Positions 1 to 10,080 are shown, counted from the stretch's first letter. The stretch: DNA of 64,000 bases from Candidatus Accumulibacter conexus (GCA_017592775.1 JAGFNJ010000003.1:107610-171609); one strand, 5' to 3'. The notes: generated by a model from the sequence alone, not told the origin. A program made the numbers and translations.

Positions 1-350
1 AATGGCTTTTGCCGGCGCATCGCGCACCCAGTGCCCGCTGGCCGACGCCATGCAGGCAGTCACACGGGCAGGTAGCCATCATCGCCGAAGCGCACAAGGG
101 TGTATGTGCGCCAGCGAACGGAAGATCGGCCGCGGCGAGGCACAATGCGCACTCGCCGACAAGTTCCAGCACTTTCGCCGCTACTGGGCGGGCGGCACGA
201 TCAGGCAGATTGACCTTGTCCAGCAAGCGCAGCAGTTCCTCGTCCGCGACATCCTGCTCCCGCAGCGAATGCGGCAACTGGCTGCGCAGGCGCTACCCCT
301 GCCCTTTGCCAAAACGAGGTACGCGCCGGCGGAGCCCCAACGCCATTCGC
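1..350. other. Left edge, no confident gene
   Basis: A minus-strand frame stays open from about position 290 off the left edge with no stop, so it could be the start of a gene running out of the window. It has no convincing ATG with a ribosome-binding site and matches no family I recognise. High-GC DNA keeps several frames open by chance, so nothing is called here. Confidence 0.3.
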
Positions 351-800
351 TCAGTAAGGCTTACCGTGGCCTCGACCGCCGTTCTGGGGCTTGTCCCACT
401 GCCCCCGACGATGGTCACCCCGGTACTCGTCGTGACGGTCGTCTCGACGGTCCTGCTGGTATTCCTGGTATCGTGGTACATACTCGCGTTCATACCAGCT
501 GTTGCGCACGAAATAGACCCGCTCGCCGCAGGCCTCGTAGGCGCCGCAATACCGGCGCCAGTGCTTGGCGTGGCCGGGCGGAACGTTGAGGTAGATCGGC
601 GGACGCACAACCGGCACCCGCTCGATGACCACCGGCTGCCGGTAGATGAGTCTTGGCGGCGGATAGCCAGCGATGTCGACATGACCATGGAAACCGGGTT
701 GGCCGACGCTGACGGATACGCCAACCTCGGCGGCGAGTACCGGCAAGGTGCCGGCAGTGCTGGCGGCTGCCAGTACGAGGGCGATTGATGAACGCTGCAT
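351..800 (-). CDS. Small secreted basic protein of unknown function
   Basis: A 149-residue protein. It begins with a typical signal peptide (MQRSSIALVLAAASTAG, Ala-rich cleavage region near residue 23). The middle is Pro/Tyr/Val-rich. The C-terminal third is low-complexity, rich in Asp, Arg, His and Gly. An AAGGAG ribosome-binding site lies seven bases upstream of the ATG, which supports this start. Two cysteines (in CGAYEAC) could form a disulphide in the periplasm. Short secreted proteins of this build are common in betaproteobacteria, but I know no function. The gene stands alone, with the collagen-like lipoprotein gene upstream on the same strand. Confidence 0.7.
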   Translation of the reverse strand: MQRSSIALVLAAASTAGTLPVLAAEVGVSVSVGQPGFHGHVDIAGYPPPRLIYRQPVVIERVPVVRPPIYLNVPPGHAKHWRRYCGAYEACGERVYFVRNSWYEREYVPRYQEYQQDRRDDRHDEYRGDHRRGQWDKPQNGGRGHGKPY

Positions 801-848
801 GTCGGACTCCTTGTTGGCGGTACTTGCAGACGACGCGCGGGCGCATGA

Positions 849-1348
<500 letters not shown>

Positions 1349-2245
1349 GATGGTTCCTTCCTCGTGGCTTGCCGGAACGACCCTCGCCATCGTGGGCCAT
1401 CCCCCGGATTTGATCAGCTTCCGGCGACAATTTTCTGCGTCGGCGGATCGGGCCATCGCTACTGCGCGGACGGAACCGTGCTGACTTCCAGACATCCTCT
1501 GAGGGCAACCATCTGAGGCCAGCGCAGCACCGTTGACGGTGAGGCTATGCCAATCCCGGCAGGCAGTCGGTGCGCTGGCACGCATTTCCGTGCGACTCGT
1601 TCGGCTGCCGCGACGGAGAATCACAGCCAGGGCCCGACAGTCAACCGTGAACGCCTTCCGCCTCGCGTCTGCCCGTTCTGCCGACGGTTGCCGATAGGGA
1701 TCGCGACCCAGGCCGCGATGGTCGGGGAGGCGTGGCTCCCGCCCATCAGAAGACTTCTCGGGCGCTCCCGGATCCAAGTTGGGCATTGACGCTGCTGGAT
1801 GAAGGCTCCCTTCCTTGTCCTTGCGACCCCGCTGACCGCCGCGGCGCAGCGCGCGCCGCAGTTCGCGCGGCTCGGCTGGCCGTGCGCACTCGGCCTGCTC
1901 GGCCTCCCGCGGTGCATGCGCCCGCCACAGGTGCTGCCCGAAGGACGGGCGATTGGTCTGCCGGGGGCGCTGGCACTTGCCTGCGGGCGGCCGTTCGCAG
2001 GCGGAGTGACCCGCGGCAACGATTGCCACCGTTGGCCGTGCGGTCATCTATACTGACCACAGATCGGTCCCGCCCCCGCCTTCGGGTCGCGGGGCTGCTG
2101 CTGGCCGGCAGCCGTCGCCGCGAGTGCTGGCGGGATCAGGGTGTGTCATGTCCGGGGCGGCAGCAGCACGTTTACGCTCCTGCCGTCAGCGATTCGCAGC
2201 GGGCAGCAGCGACGGTCGGTAACGAGGCGAGGGGACAGGTTTGCC
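1349..2245. other. 897-bp intergenic region, no gene seen
   Basis: Several frames are open but none has a plausible start, signal or recognisable domain. The open frames look like GC-rich shadows. Promoters of the divergent genes at 1348 (minus) and 2246 (plus) should lie here. I could not pick a convincing -35/-10 pair. Confidence 0.4.
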
Positions 2246-5200
2246 ATGAATTCGCTGTCGCAACAACGGTGGCCACCGGTTCGTTGCGGGCACGCGATGC
2301 GACAGCGCGCCTTCGCCGTTCTCGCACTTCTCGTCCTGTCGCTGCTGGCCATCGCCTGGCCCGGCGTCGCGATCGCCATCCAGAACTGCCACGACTACAC
2401 CTACTACGCGCTGACCGGCGAGGACGGCAACATGCTGAGTGCCGGCGAACTGCGCACCCGCCTCACCGCGAGGGGCTACACCAGGTACAAGTACAGCACG
2501 TCGGCTGCGGTCGGCGAGCAGGGCGAGAAGGGGCGCTATCGCCCGGGCGACGTGCTCCTCTTCGGCGACAGCCATTCCGGCTTCGTCAACGCGGCGGGAA
2601 CGATCGACCATTATTTCCAGAGCTTCGTCGGCGACAGGCTGCCGCGCAGGAGCGAGGTCGTCGATCCACGCGACCTCGATTACCAGAAGACCCTTCTCAA
2701 GGGCTGGACCGTTCAGCGCATCCTGAAGGAGCACCGGAACTACCGCGCGGACCAGATCGAGATCTGGCGCAAGCGAAACCCCGACACGGTCGGCTTCGTC
2801 GAGTCCTGGGGCCAGGTCACCAAGGACGCCGGGCAGGTGAGCCTCGCCGTCCGCAGGACGGGCAGCGGCACGGGTGCGATCAGCGTGCAGATCGTTCCCC
2901 GAGGCGGCTCGCCGGGTTTCGGGACGGCATCGGCCGGTGTCAGCTACCGGCTCGCCAGCGACACGCTCAACTGGGCCGACGGCGAACTGGGCACACGGGC
3001 GGTCGAAGTCGAGATCCTGAACAGCGACGCCGAACCCGGCGACCTCGGACTCATGCTCGGTCTTGCCGTCAGGAGCGGCAATGCCCGCCCGGATCGCTGG
3101 CCGGAGACTACCCTCATGATCAATCGTGCGCCTGCCAGGCGCGACCGCGACCAGATGGGCGGCGAGATCAGCTTCGTCGAGGACACGGTCAACGCTGCTC
3201 CGGCCGACCGCCAGGTCCGGCTAATCGTCACCCGCGACGGCTTCAGCAAGGGAGAAGTGACGGTCGAGTACCAGTCGCAGGCCGGCAGCGCGCGACCGGG
3301 GATCGACTATACATCGGTCTCCGGCAAGCTCACCTGGACCGAGAGCGACAAGGGCATGCGCAGCATCGACGTTCCCATCCTGGCCGGTGCCGGCGTCGGA
3401 GCGGCGGCCAGCTTCACCGTCACGCTGGCCAATCCGTCCGGTGGTGCCCAGCTCGTCCGCCCTACGACGGTGACCGTGAACCTGCAGCGAGCCGCACCGG
3501 CGGCTCCCGGACAGGCGTTTTCCGGAGGTTCGAGGGACGGCCCGGCGGGTGCAGGGGAAAGCGAACGGAGTCCTCCCGCCGCACCGCCGCCGGCACGGCG
3601 CCAGGAATGCCGCCATCTGCGGCTGAGTCCGGATGCGGTCCGGATCGGCCCGGGCCGTCAGCTCAGCTTCAGCGCCATGGCGGTCTTCAGCGACGGTTCC
3701 GAGACTGATGTGACGCGCCTGGCGAGCTGGCAGCCGGGGCCGGCCAACACCTACACCGCGCCGCTGGAGGTGCGATTCAACGAGCGCGTCATCGTCAGGG
3801 CACGCTGGCACGACTGCGAGGGGAAGGCCACCATCGAGCTGCAGGCACCCGCGTGGACGCCGCCACTGAGCCACGCCGACGATCGCCGGCCGGGCGAACC
3901 AGGAACCGAGCCCTGGCGCCCGACCTGGTACGTCCTTTGCGACCGGAGCGGCCGCGTCGTCTACGGCGAAGACACCACCCCTGCCCTGTTCGGCATCATC
4001 GATGGCCCGTTCATGGGACCGCGACGCGCCGAACAGTGGATCCGGGAGAACTGTCCGCGAACCGTGTGCACGATCGAAAGCACACGCGGCGTCTGCGCCC
4101 GCGAGCCACCCGTGGCCGCAACCGGTGGAGACAACAGCTACCATGCCCTCTGCGATCCGGCCGGACGCGTCGTCATCAGCCGCTCCAGCAGCCTGCCCGG
4201 GCACAACGTGCTGTCACCGGCACTCGTTGGCGAGGCCGGCGCCCGCTGGTGGATCGAGCAGAACTGTCCCTCCTCGACCTGCACGCCCGGCGGAGCCTGC
4301 GTCCGTGCCGGCGCGATCCGCACCGGCAGCCGCTGGGCGGTGGTCTGCAGCCGGCGACACGGTGGCGTCGGCTTCACCGAGTACCCGAATCGCGTCGATA
4401 GCTGGGTCTGGGCCGAACATCTGCTGAGCGACGGCGACGCCCGCAACTGGATTGCCAGCAACTGCCCCAGCGAGCGTTGCGACCAGAATGGCCGCTGCCT
4501 GCCCGGCAGCCAAGCCACTGCTCTGACCGCTCAACAGCGGCCCGTCGAGGTGCCGACAGGCACCGTGCTCGACCTCTACGGACAGCGCGAGGGCTCGCGC
4601 CAGGGTGCCGGCGGTGGCAACCTTGGCCCGTACTGGGGTCCTGGCGGACGCTTCTCATCGGACACGTTGCGGCAGCAGATGGCGCGTGACGCGCAGACGC
4701 AACCGGCGGTGCGCGACGGTGACCATGGCTCCGGCAGCGGCGAGAGCCACTGCTCCAGCGACTCCATGTGCGGCGCCGGCTACCGCTGCCAGGCCGGCCA
4801 CTGTCTGCCGGCCACGGCCAGCGACGGTCCGCAGCAAAGCGGCGCGACGACTCGCGACGCGACCAGCCAACCGGCCGGCGGAGCAAGTCCGGCCGTCACC
4901 GCGGCTGCGGCGCCACCTGCCACACCGGCCATCCGGCCGGCTGCGACGGGCACTGTGCCAACTGCGACCCCGACCGGAGTCTACGAACCCAAGGGGAGCG
5001 GCCAGCCCTGCCTGCAGGTCGGGCAGCAGATGGAAGGGCGCTGTCGTCAGATGTCCGAGGACTGCAACCGTCGCAACTGCTCGGGCGGTGGTTACTCGGG
5101 CTGCGCCCTCGACTGCCCGGGCTGTGGCGGCTACTTCGGCAACTACATCGCCTGGTGCAGTCTGCACCCCAGCTACCAAGCGAAGGTGACGGCCGGCCTG

Positions 5201-5425
5201 ACGCGCTTCGTGGCCGAGATCGGCAGTTGCATCACCCAGTTTCTTGCTGACGGCAAACCCGGGCGACGCGAACGGGGCGCTGAATGTCAGCGCCGGGCGC
5301 AACGCAAGCTGGACGAGGGCCGCGACGCCTGGGTGCAGCAGACGTGCCAGGCGCGCTGCGCCGAGGATGGCCGCAAGGGTGTGGCGGTCCTCGGCGGTGC
5401 CCGTCACCGCTGCGAATGCCACTGA
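2246..5425 (+). CDS. Large secreted CHAP-like / Calx-beta / Cys-rich repeat protein
   Basis: A 1059-residue exported protein. The ATG at 2246 follows a GAGGGGACAGG purine-rich stretch. The hydrophobic segment AVLALLVLSLLAIAWPG (from about residue 22) is the signal peptide. Residues about 40-130 look like a CHAP/NlpC-P60-type fold, with an NCHDYTYYAL cysteine and a PGDVLLF...SHSGF histidine region (possible Cys-His pair for peptidoglycan amide hydrolysis). Two Calx-beta-like modules follow (about 195-285 and 308-412), then a Big-like beta domain (about 450-535). Three copies of a Cys-rich repeat come next (about 558-752: W-x-V/A-x-C-D...W-I-x-x-N-C-x-x-x-x-C). The C-terminal region is Cys-rich (about 830-1059) with CSSDSMCGAGYRCQ and a CPGCGGYFGNYIAWC motif. 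A role in cell-surface adhesion or wall remodelling is inference. The next gene encodes another envelope protein. Confidence 0.8.
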   Translation: MNSLSQQRWPPVRCGHAMRQRAFAVLALLVLSLLAIAWPGVAIAIQNCHDYTYYALTGEDGNMLSAGELRTRLTARGYTRYKYSTSAAVGEQGEKGRYRPGDVLLFGDSHSGFVNAAGTIDHYFQSFVGDRLPRRSEVVDPRDLDYQKTLLKGWTVQRILKEHRNYRADQIEIWRKRNPDTVGFVESWGQVTKDAGQVSLAVRRTGSGTGAISVQIVPRGGSPGFGTASAGVSYRLASDTLNWADGELGTRAVEVEILNSDAEPGDLGLMLGLAVRSGNARPDRWPETTLMINRAPARRDRDQMGGEISFVEDTVNAAPADRQVRLIVTRDGFSKGEVTVEYQSQAGSARPGIDYTSVSGKLTWTESDKGMRSIDVPILAGAGVGAAASFTVTLANPSGGAQLVRPTTVTVNLQRAAPAAPGQAFSGGSRDGPAGAGESERSPPAAPPPARRQECRHLRLSPDAVRIGPGRQLSFSAMAVFSDGSETDVTRLASWQPGPANTYTAPLEVRFNERVIVRARWHDCEGKATIELQAPAWTPPLSHADDRRPGEPGTEPWRPTWYVLCDRSGRVVYGEDTTPALFGIIDGPFMGPRRAEQWIRENCPRTVCTIESTRGVCAREPPVAATGGDNSYHALCDPAGRVVISRSSSLPGHNVLSPALVGEAGARWWIEQNCPSSTCTPGGACVRAGAIRTGSRWAVVCSRRHGGVGFTEYPNRVDSWVWAEHLLSDGDARNWIASNCPSERCDQNGRCLPGSQATALTAQQRPVEVPTGTVLDLYGQREGSRQGAGGGNLGPYWGPGGRFSSDTLRQQMARDAQTQPAVRDGDHGSGSGESHCSSDSMCGAGYRCQAGHCLPATASDGPQQSGATTRDATSQPAGGASPAVTAAAAPPATPAIRPAATGTVPTATPTGVYEPKGSGQPCLQVGQQMEGRCRQMSEDCNRRNCSGGGYSGCALDCPGCGGYFGNYIAWCSLHPSYQAKVTAGLTRFVAEIGSCITQFLADGKPGRRERGAECQRRAQRKLDEGRDAWVQQTCQARCAEDGRKGVAVLGGARHRCECH

Positions 5426-5482
5426 GCGAGACAGCACGCGCGCAACCTGAAGCCAGACGACCGACGACGAGAAAGGACCACG

Positions 5483-7594
5483 ATGCACGCCGCTGCGCGC
5501 GCGCCGACAGAGTTCCCCGGGAGTTCCGCCATGCCTGCCCCCTTGGCGACAGCAGCCACCGGCAGGCAGTGCAGCGTCACCGCCCGCGGTTGCCTGATGC
5601 GCTGCTTGCACCTCCTGCGCACCTTGCTGTTGGCTGCGGCTTCCGTCGCCGGCGCAGCCGAGTTCGGCCTGCAGCTGCGCGATGCCGGCGACGCGAGTGG
5701 TGCCGAGGTCTCGGTGGTGGCCGCGGGCAGCAGCGCCGCGACAGCGGGAGTCCGGCCCGGCGACATCGTCCGCCGTCTGGAGCAGACGCCGGTCACCGGC
5801 GCCGACCAGTTTTCATCGCTGGCCCGCAGCCTGCCCGCCGGCAAACCGGTGACGCTGCGCATCTCGCGCCAGGGCTGGGAGCGTGACATCCTCTTGCCGG
5901 CGGAGGCAGCCCGACCGACGCCGCCGCGGTTCGGGCTCCGCTTGGCCGAGGCGGCTGCGGGAGTCCAGCCCGCCGGCAGCGTGGCCATCGCCAACGTCCT
6001 CGCCAACACACCGGCGGCTCGCGCCGGCCTGCAGCCGGGCGATATCGTGACGCGAATCGACGGGCGGCAGCCAGCCGGCGCGAGCCAGCTCGTCCGCCTG
6101 CTGCAGGAGGCCGCCGCGGCCAGTCGCCCGTTGCGTCTTGCCGTCCGGCGCGACGGCTGGGAGAAGGAAGTGCTGCTCAGCCCGGGTCCGATGCCGGCCG
6201 GCCTGACAACCGCCGAGTGGAACGATGCCGACCAGCTCGCCGCGGCTGCGGCACCCGCTCCCGCCGCCGCCGCGAGCAAGACGGCTGCCGACCCCGCAGT
6301 GCGCGCGCCGGTCGCCGAAGCGCCGGCGGCGGCGCAGGCGCGCGCCGAACTGCTGGCAATGGACGACGCCGGCTACCGGACCTACAAGGCCGACCTCGAG
6401 GTGGCCGACGCCCGCTACGAGAGCGGCGACTGGCAGGAAGCCGAACGCCACTATCGGCAGGCGATTGCGCGCGTACCCAGCGAGGCGCAGAGCTGGGCCA
6501 GACTCGGCCACGCCCTGCTGATGCAGCAGCGCTTTGCCGACGCCGTGCGTGCCTGCCGCAAGGCTCTCGACCTCGGCGGGCCACGTGCCGAGAATCTCAA
6601 CAACCTGGGCCTCGCATACTTCGAACTCGAAGCGCTCGCCCAGGCCCGGGACGCCTACCTCAAGGCCATCGAGACGGCGCCGGGATGGCCGCTGCCCTAC
6701 GCCGGTCTCGCCCTCGTCCACTTCACGCGCAAGGACTGGCCCGAGGCCGAGAAATACTACCGCCTGGCGCTCGAACGTGATCCCGGCCATGCCGACTACC
6801 GCCAGATGCTCGATGCCGCCCGGCAGCGGCAGGGCGAGGCGGCAACGGCCGGCGAGAAGACACCGGATGCGGCCGCGCCACCGTCAGGCACCGCCGCCCA
6901 ACAACCGGCGGCGATGCCCGTGGCAACGGCGGTCGAGCCGGCAGCGCGCCCTGCCGTCCGGGCCAACGGCGTTGCGCCGGCCGAGGCCGTGCCGGTGGGC
7001 AGGAAGGCGATGATCGCCATCGGCGAATTCATGGTCAAGGCGGCGGGTGCGGGGCAGTTCGTCGGCGACGGCCTGCGTGAAATGATGATGACCACGATGC
7101 ACGAGAATGGCCGCTTCATCGTCGTCGAACGACTCGATCTGCAGGGCCTGGCGGCCGAACAGGCCCTCTCGCGGTCGCCACTGGCGCGACCGGACGCAGT
7201 CATTGCGGAACGGCAGATGGATGTCGCCGAAATCATGGTCTCTGCGGCCGTCACCGAGTTTGAGCTCGAAGCCTCGGGTTCCGGGCTCGAACTCGGCGTG
7301 CCGAAGATCCCGCTCACTTTCGGTCACCAGTCCCGCAACGCCCACCTGGCGATCGATGTCCGCGTGATCGACATCGCGACCGGCCGCGTGCTCGGTGCAA
7401 AGCGGATCGAGGGCAAGGCGAGCGCATCGCAGACCAGCATCGGCGCCACCCTGTCGCGCCGCGGAACCGCAATCCCGGTCAGCCTCGGCGGCTTTCGCAA
7501 CACACCGATGGAAGCAGCGATCCGCGACTGCGTCCAGAAGGCCAGCGAATACATCACCAGCAGCACGCCCAGGAAGTACTTCCGGCACGACTAG
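5483..7594 (+). CDS. PDZ-PDZ-TPR-CsgG-like envelope protein
   Basis: A 703-residue protein. A GAAAGGA ribosome-binding site five bases before ATG 5483 supports this start. A second ATG at 5597 directly precedes the hydrophobic signal (LLRTLLLAAASVAGAAEF) but has no ribosome-binding site, so the true N-terminus is uncertain. Two PDZ modules occupy about residues 54-135 and 150-235; both carry the G-V/L-x-P-G-D-I-V carboxylate-loop signature. TPR units lie at about 300-440. The C-terminal about 190 residues resemble CsgG/curli-assembly lipoprotein domains (IAIGEF...VGDGLREMMM...RFIVVER...DVRVIDIATGRVL). CsgG forms outer-membrane secretion pores. Here there is no lipobox Cys near the signal, so a periplasmic scaffold is more likely than a pore. 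It follows the secreted protein at 2246-5425 by 57 bp and may be co-transcribed. Confidence 0.8.
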   Translation: MHAAARAPTEFPGSSAMPAPLATAATGRQCSVTARGCLMRCLHLLRTLLLAAASVAGAAEFGLQLRDAGDASGAEVSVVAAGSSAATAGVRPGDIVRRLEQTPVTGADQFSSLARSLPAGKPVTLRISRQGWERDILLPAEAARPTPPRFGLRLAEAAAGVQPAGSVAIANVLANTPAARAGLQPGDIVTRIDGRQPAGASQLVRLLQEAAAASRPLRLAVRRDGWEKEVLLSPGPMPAGLTTAEWNDADQLAAAAAPAPAAAASKTAADPAVRAPVAEAPAAAQARAELLAMDDAGYRTYKADLEVADARYESGDWQEAERHYRQAIARVPSEAQSWARLGHALLMQQRFADAVRACRKALDLGGPRAENLNNLGLAYFELEALAQARDAYLKAIETAPGWPLPYAGLALVHFTRKDWPEAEKYYRLALERDPGHADYRQMLDAARQRQGEAATAGEKTPDAAAPPSGTAAQQPAAMPVATAVEPAARPAVRANGVAPAEAVPVGRKAMIAIGEFMVKAAGAGQFVGDGLREMMMTTMHENGRFIVVERLDLQGLAAEQALSRSPLARPDAVIAERQMDVAEIMVSAAVTEFELEASGSGLELGVPKIPLTFGHQSRNAHLAIDVRVIDIATGRVLGAKRIEGKASASQTSIGATLSRRGTAIPVSLGGFRNTPMEAAIRDCVQKASEYITSSTPRKYFRHD

Positions 7595-7612
7595 CCGCCA
7601 GCGGCAACGCCC

Positions 7613-8284
7613 ATGGGAACGCCCCGCAACAGCAGCAAAGTGCTCCTCGCCGTGCTCCTGCAAGCGGTCATCGCCGTGGCAGCGGAGCCGGCCGCGCGCA
7701 CCGTACCGACGCACCAGGTACTCGAACTGTTCGCGCAGCGGGAGCGGGCGCGCAGCGAGCAGTTGTGGCTGCGCAGCTACCTGCAGCCACCGCTCGTATT
7801 GCCGTTCGCCGCCCGCCATCCGCAGCGCCTCGAATGGCAGGACCCGTGGTCCCGCCCGCCGCGCAGCGAGCCATTGCACGATGGGCGCCAAATGCCGTGC
7901 AGCGCGCCGCAGCACCCGGCGCCGCCCTATCGGCGCTGCCCTGAACTCAACGGCTGGCGATTCCGCGTGGTGGCGATCCGGGGAGCTGCCGCCGCCCAGC
8001 GGCCGGATCGACGCGGCGCCGGGAAGGCGCACGGCCAACCCGGCCTGGAGTTGGCGGTCCGCGATCCACCGACCTCGGCATGGCCGTGCAGGCCGGGCCG
8101 GCGAACTGCCGAATCGTGGCCGAGGTCGATCTCCTGCCGCCAGCCCCGGCCCGGGCCAGCCCGGGCCAGCCCGGACCCGAGTGGATCCGGCCGCACGCTG
8201 CCGGATGCTATGATCTCCGCTCGCGCGGACCCGAACCCACGGCCAGCGGCGACCACCGACGGCGCAACGGGCGGAGCCGGGTAG
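7613..8284 (+). CDS. Putative small exported protein, unknown
   Basis: A 223-residue frame starting 18 bp after the PDZ-TPR-CsgG gene. The first 25 residues form a believable signal peptide (SSKVLLAVLLQAVIAVAAEP), and residues 30-80 look like ordinary protein. The last 80-100 residues are Pro/Arg/Gly-rich with unusual composition, and include a repeated GGGCCAGCCC-like stretch near 8150-8175. The real end may be displaced by a frameshift. No family is recognised. Position suggests co-transcription with the upstream envelope genes. Confidence 0.4.
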   Translation: MGTPRNSSKVLLAVLLQAVIAVAAEPAARTVPTHQVLELFAQRERARSEQLWLRSYLQPPLVLPFAARHPQRLEWQDPWSRPPRSEPLHDGRQMPCSAPQHPAPPYRRCPELNGWRFRVVAIRGAAAAQRPDRRGAGKAHGQPGLELAVRDPPTSAWPCRPGRRTAESWPRSISCRQPRPGPARASPDPSGSGRTLPDAMISARADPNPRPAATTDGATGGAG

Positions 8285-8348
8285 CGCGCCCGCTCCAACT
8301 GCCGGCAGAGCCGGAGCGACCATCATCGAGCACGCAGGAGGTGCGCCC

Positions 8349-8837
8349 TTGTCCGATCCCCTCAGCCAGATGATCCTCTATCTCGTCCAGCACGGCGAGG
8401 CCGTCACCGAGACGGTCGACGCCCGGCGGCCGCTGAGCGCAGCGGGCCGCGCCACCGTCGACCAGGTTGCCACTTGGTCAGCCCGGCACGGCCTGACCGT
8501 GGACCAGATCCGCCACAGCGGCAAGCTGCGCGCCGAGCAGACCGCCAGCATCCTCGCTGCCCGGCTGCAGCCGCCGCGCGGGGTCGTGGCGCAGAGCGGC
8601 CTGGCGCCCAACGACGATGTCCGACCAGTGGCGAAGACGTTGGCCGGCGAGACGGGCTCGCTGATGCTGGTCGGCCACCTGCCCTTCCTCGCGCGCCTGG
8701 CAGCCCTGCTCCTCAGCGGCGACAGCGACCGGTCGCTGATCCGCTTTCGCTACGCCGGCCTCGTCGGACTGGTCCGCGACGGCGACCAGTGGGCGATCAG
8801 TTGCGTCGTCCCCGCCGACCTGACCGGTCCGCAGTGA
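8349..8837 (+). CDS. sixA: SixA-type phosphohistidine phosphatase
   Basis: A 162-residue protein of the histidine-phosphatase (phosphoglycerate-mutase-like) superfamily, matching SixA in length and layout. SixA removes phosphate from phosphohistidine on PTS-family or sensor proteins. The catalytic loop reads LVQHGEA, so the usual Arg before the phospho-accepting His is Gln. The other signatures are present: IRHSGKLRAEQTA and the second catalytic His in MLVGHLPFL. The start is a TTG placed seven bases after a perfect AGGAGG (8336-8341). The first ATG (8370) lacks a ribosome-binding site and would cut the protein close to the catalytic strand. Confidence 0.85.
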   Translation: MSDPLSQMILYLVQHGEAVTETVDARRPLSAAGRATVDQVATWSARHGLTVDQIRHSGKLRAEQTASILAARLQPPRGVVAQSGLAPNDDVRPVAKTLAGETGSLMLVGHLPFLARLAALLLSGDSDRSLIRFRYAGLVGLVRDGDQWAISCVVPADLTGPQ

Positions 8838-8970
8838 TGTGCGCAGCGCTCGCTCCGCAGCCGATCGACAGAACCGACGGTGCCGACACGCGCCACGGAC
8901 CGGCCGACCGGGGGCGGAGCGAGCGCCGCACCCTGCCGCTGCGGGATCCGACGATGACGCCAGACGGCCG

Positions 8971-9627
8971 ATGAACGACGACGCGCTTCGCCCGGCAGCC
9001 GGACAGGGCAGCGAGCGGCTGATCGACGGACCAGAAGAGGCAGTGGCGACGCTCATCCTCGCGCACGGTGCCGGCGCCGGCATGGACGCGCCGTTCATGC
9101 AGGCCGTCGCTCTCGGGATCGCGGAGCGTGGTCTGCGGGTCATCCGCTTCGAGTTTCCATACATGGCGGCGAGCCGCCGCAGCGGCACGCGCCGTCCGCC
9201 TGACCGCCCTGCGGTCCTGCGCCAGGCCTGGCTCGACGTGCTGGCGTCGACGGCGGCGCCAAGACCGTTCATCGGCGGCAAGTCGCTCGGCGGCCGCGTC
9301 GCCAGCCTGATTGCCGACGAGTTGGACGTCGCCGGGCTGGTCTGCCTCGGCTACCCGTTCCACCCGGTCGGCAAGCCCGATGTGCTGCGAATCGACCACC
9401 TGCGGGTCATGCGGACGCCGACGCTGATCCTGCAGGGCGAGCGCGATCCCTTCGGCAGCGTGCACGAAGTCGGCGGCTACCCACTGTCGCCGCAAGTCCG
9501 ACTGCACTGGCTGCTGGATGGCGACCATGGTTTCACGCCGCGCGTCGCATCCGGGCGCACCCAGGCGGAGAACTGGCGTGAAGCCGTTGACGCGGTCTGC
9601 GACTTCGTCGCCGCGGTCTGCTGCTGA
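8971..9627 (+). CDS. Alpha/beta hydrolase of the KANL3/Tex30 type
   Basis: A 218-residue alpha/beta-hydrolase. It shows the oxyanion-hole motif HGAGAG (about residue 31), a nucleophile elbow GKSLGGR, an acidic residue in LILQGERDPFG, and the His in LLDGDHGF near the C-terminus, so the Ser-Asp-His triad appears complete. Small cytoplasmic hydrolases of this type (COG3571) are widespread, and the substrate is unknown. The ATG at 8971 is chosen because upstream in-frame sequence is Arg/Pro-rich and unlike protein. It lies 133 bp after sixA. Confidence 0.8.
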   Translation: MNDDALRPAAGQGSERLIDGPEEAVATLILAHGAGAGMDAPFMQAVALGIAERGLRVIRFEFPYMAASRRSGTRRPPDRPAVLRQAWLDVLASTAAPRPFIGGKSLGGRVASLIADELDVAGLVCLGYPFHPVGKPDVLRIDHLRVMRTPTLILQGERDPFGSVHEVGGYPLSPQVRLHWLLDGDHGFTPRVASGRTQAENWREAVDAVCDFVAAVCC

Positions 9628-9867
9628 CCGCCGTCAGCCCGAGCTTCGCTCTGCACGGCTGCCGCGGGCGCGGCGCCGAGGCCCGTCCACCTTTGGCCCC
9701 TGCGCGGGCAGGGCAAACGGACGCTTGGCGAACAAATCATCGCGCGCAGCCGAGGAAGGCCACCTTCGAGAGGTCCCATGAACCGGATGCGGGCTGGATT
9801 GAACCGGCCAACCAGCCAAGGAAGCCAATCGAGCCGCTCACAGGGTCCAGATTTTCTTGAGATTTCT

Positions 9868-9941
9868 TGGAGGCGCGAGCGGGAGTCGAACCCACCTACA
9901 CGGATTTGCAATCCGGTGCATAACCGCTTTGCTATCGCGCC
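9868..9941 (-). tRNA. tRNA-Cys (GCA)
   Basis: Read on the minus strand, the 5' GGCGCGA acceptor strand at 9935-9941 pairs with TCGCGCC at 9872-9878. Discriminator T and an encoded CCA follow (9868-9871). The anticodon loop TTGCAAA gives anticodon GCA (Cys). The T arm contains GGTTCGACTCC. It lies 63 bp from tRNA-Gly, and both sit upstream of nothing on that strand except 240 bp of intergenic DNA. Confidence 0.95.
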
Positions 9942-10004
9942 ACGCCCGTCGGCTGACAGGCGGTCCGGCTGGCTCGGAGTGGTCCGAGTGCCGTGCAGAA
10001 GACT

Positions 10005-10080
10005 TGGAGCGGGAAAAGAGTCTCGAACTCTCGACCTATACCTTGGCAAGGTATCGCTCTACCAACTGAGCTATTCCCGC
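10005..10080 (-). tRNA. tRNA-Gly (GCC)
   Basis: On the minus strand, the 5' GCGGGAA (10074-10080) pairs with TTCCCGC (10009-10015), followed by discriminator T and an encoded CCA. The D arm reads TAGCTCAGTTGGTAGAGC, and the anticodon loop CTTGCCAA gives GCC (Gly). It sits about 100 bp downstream of pgsA on the same strand. The arrangement pgsA-tRNA-Gly-tRNA-Cys is common in proteobacteria. Confidence 0.96.

Noticed and set aside
1732-3708. 658-codon plus-strand frame overlapping the secreted CHAP/Calx-beta gene
   Set aside because: Arg/Pro-rich out-of-frame reading of the real gene.
6884-8326. 480-codon minus-strand frame opposite the CsgG-domain gene
   Set aside because: Antisense shadow without recognisable protein features.
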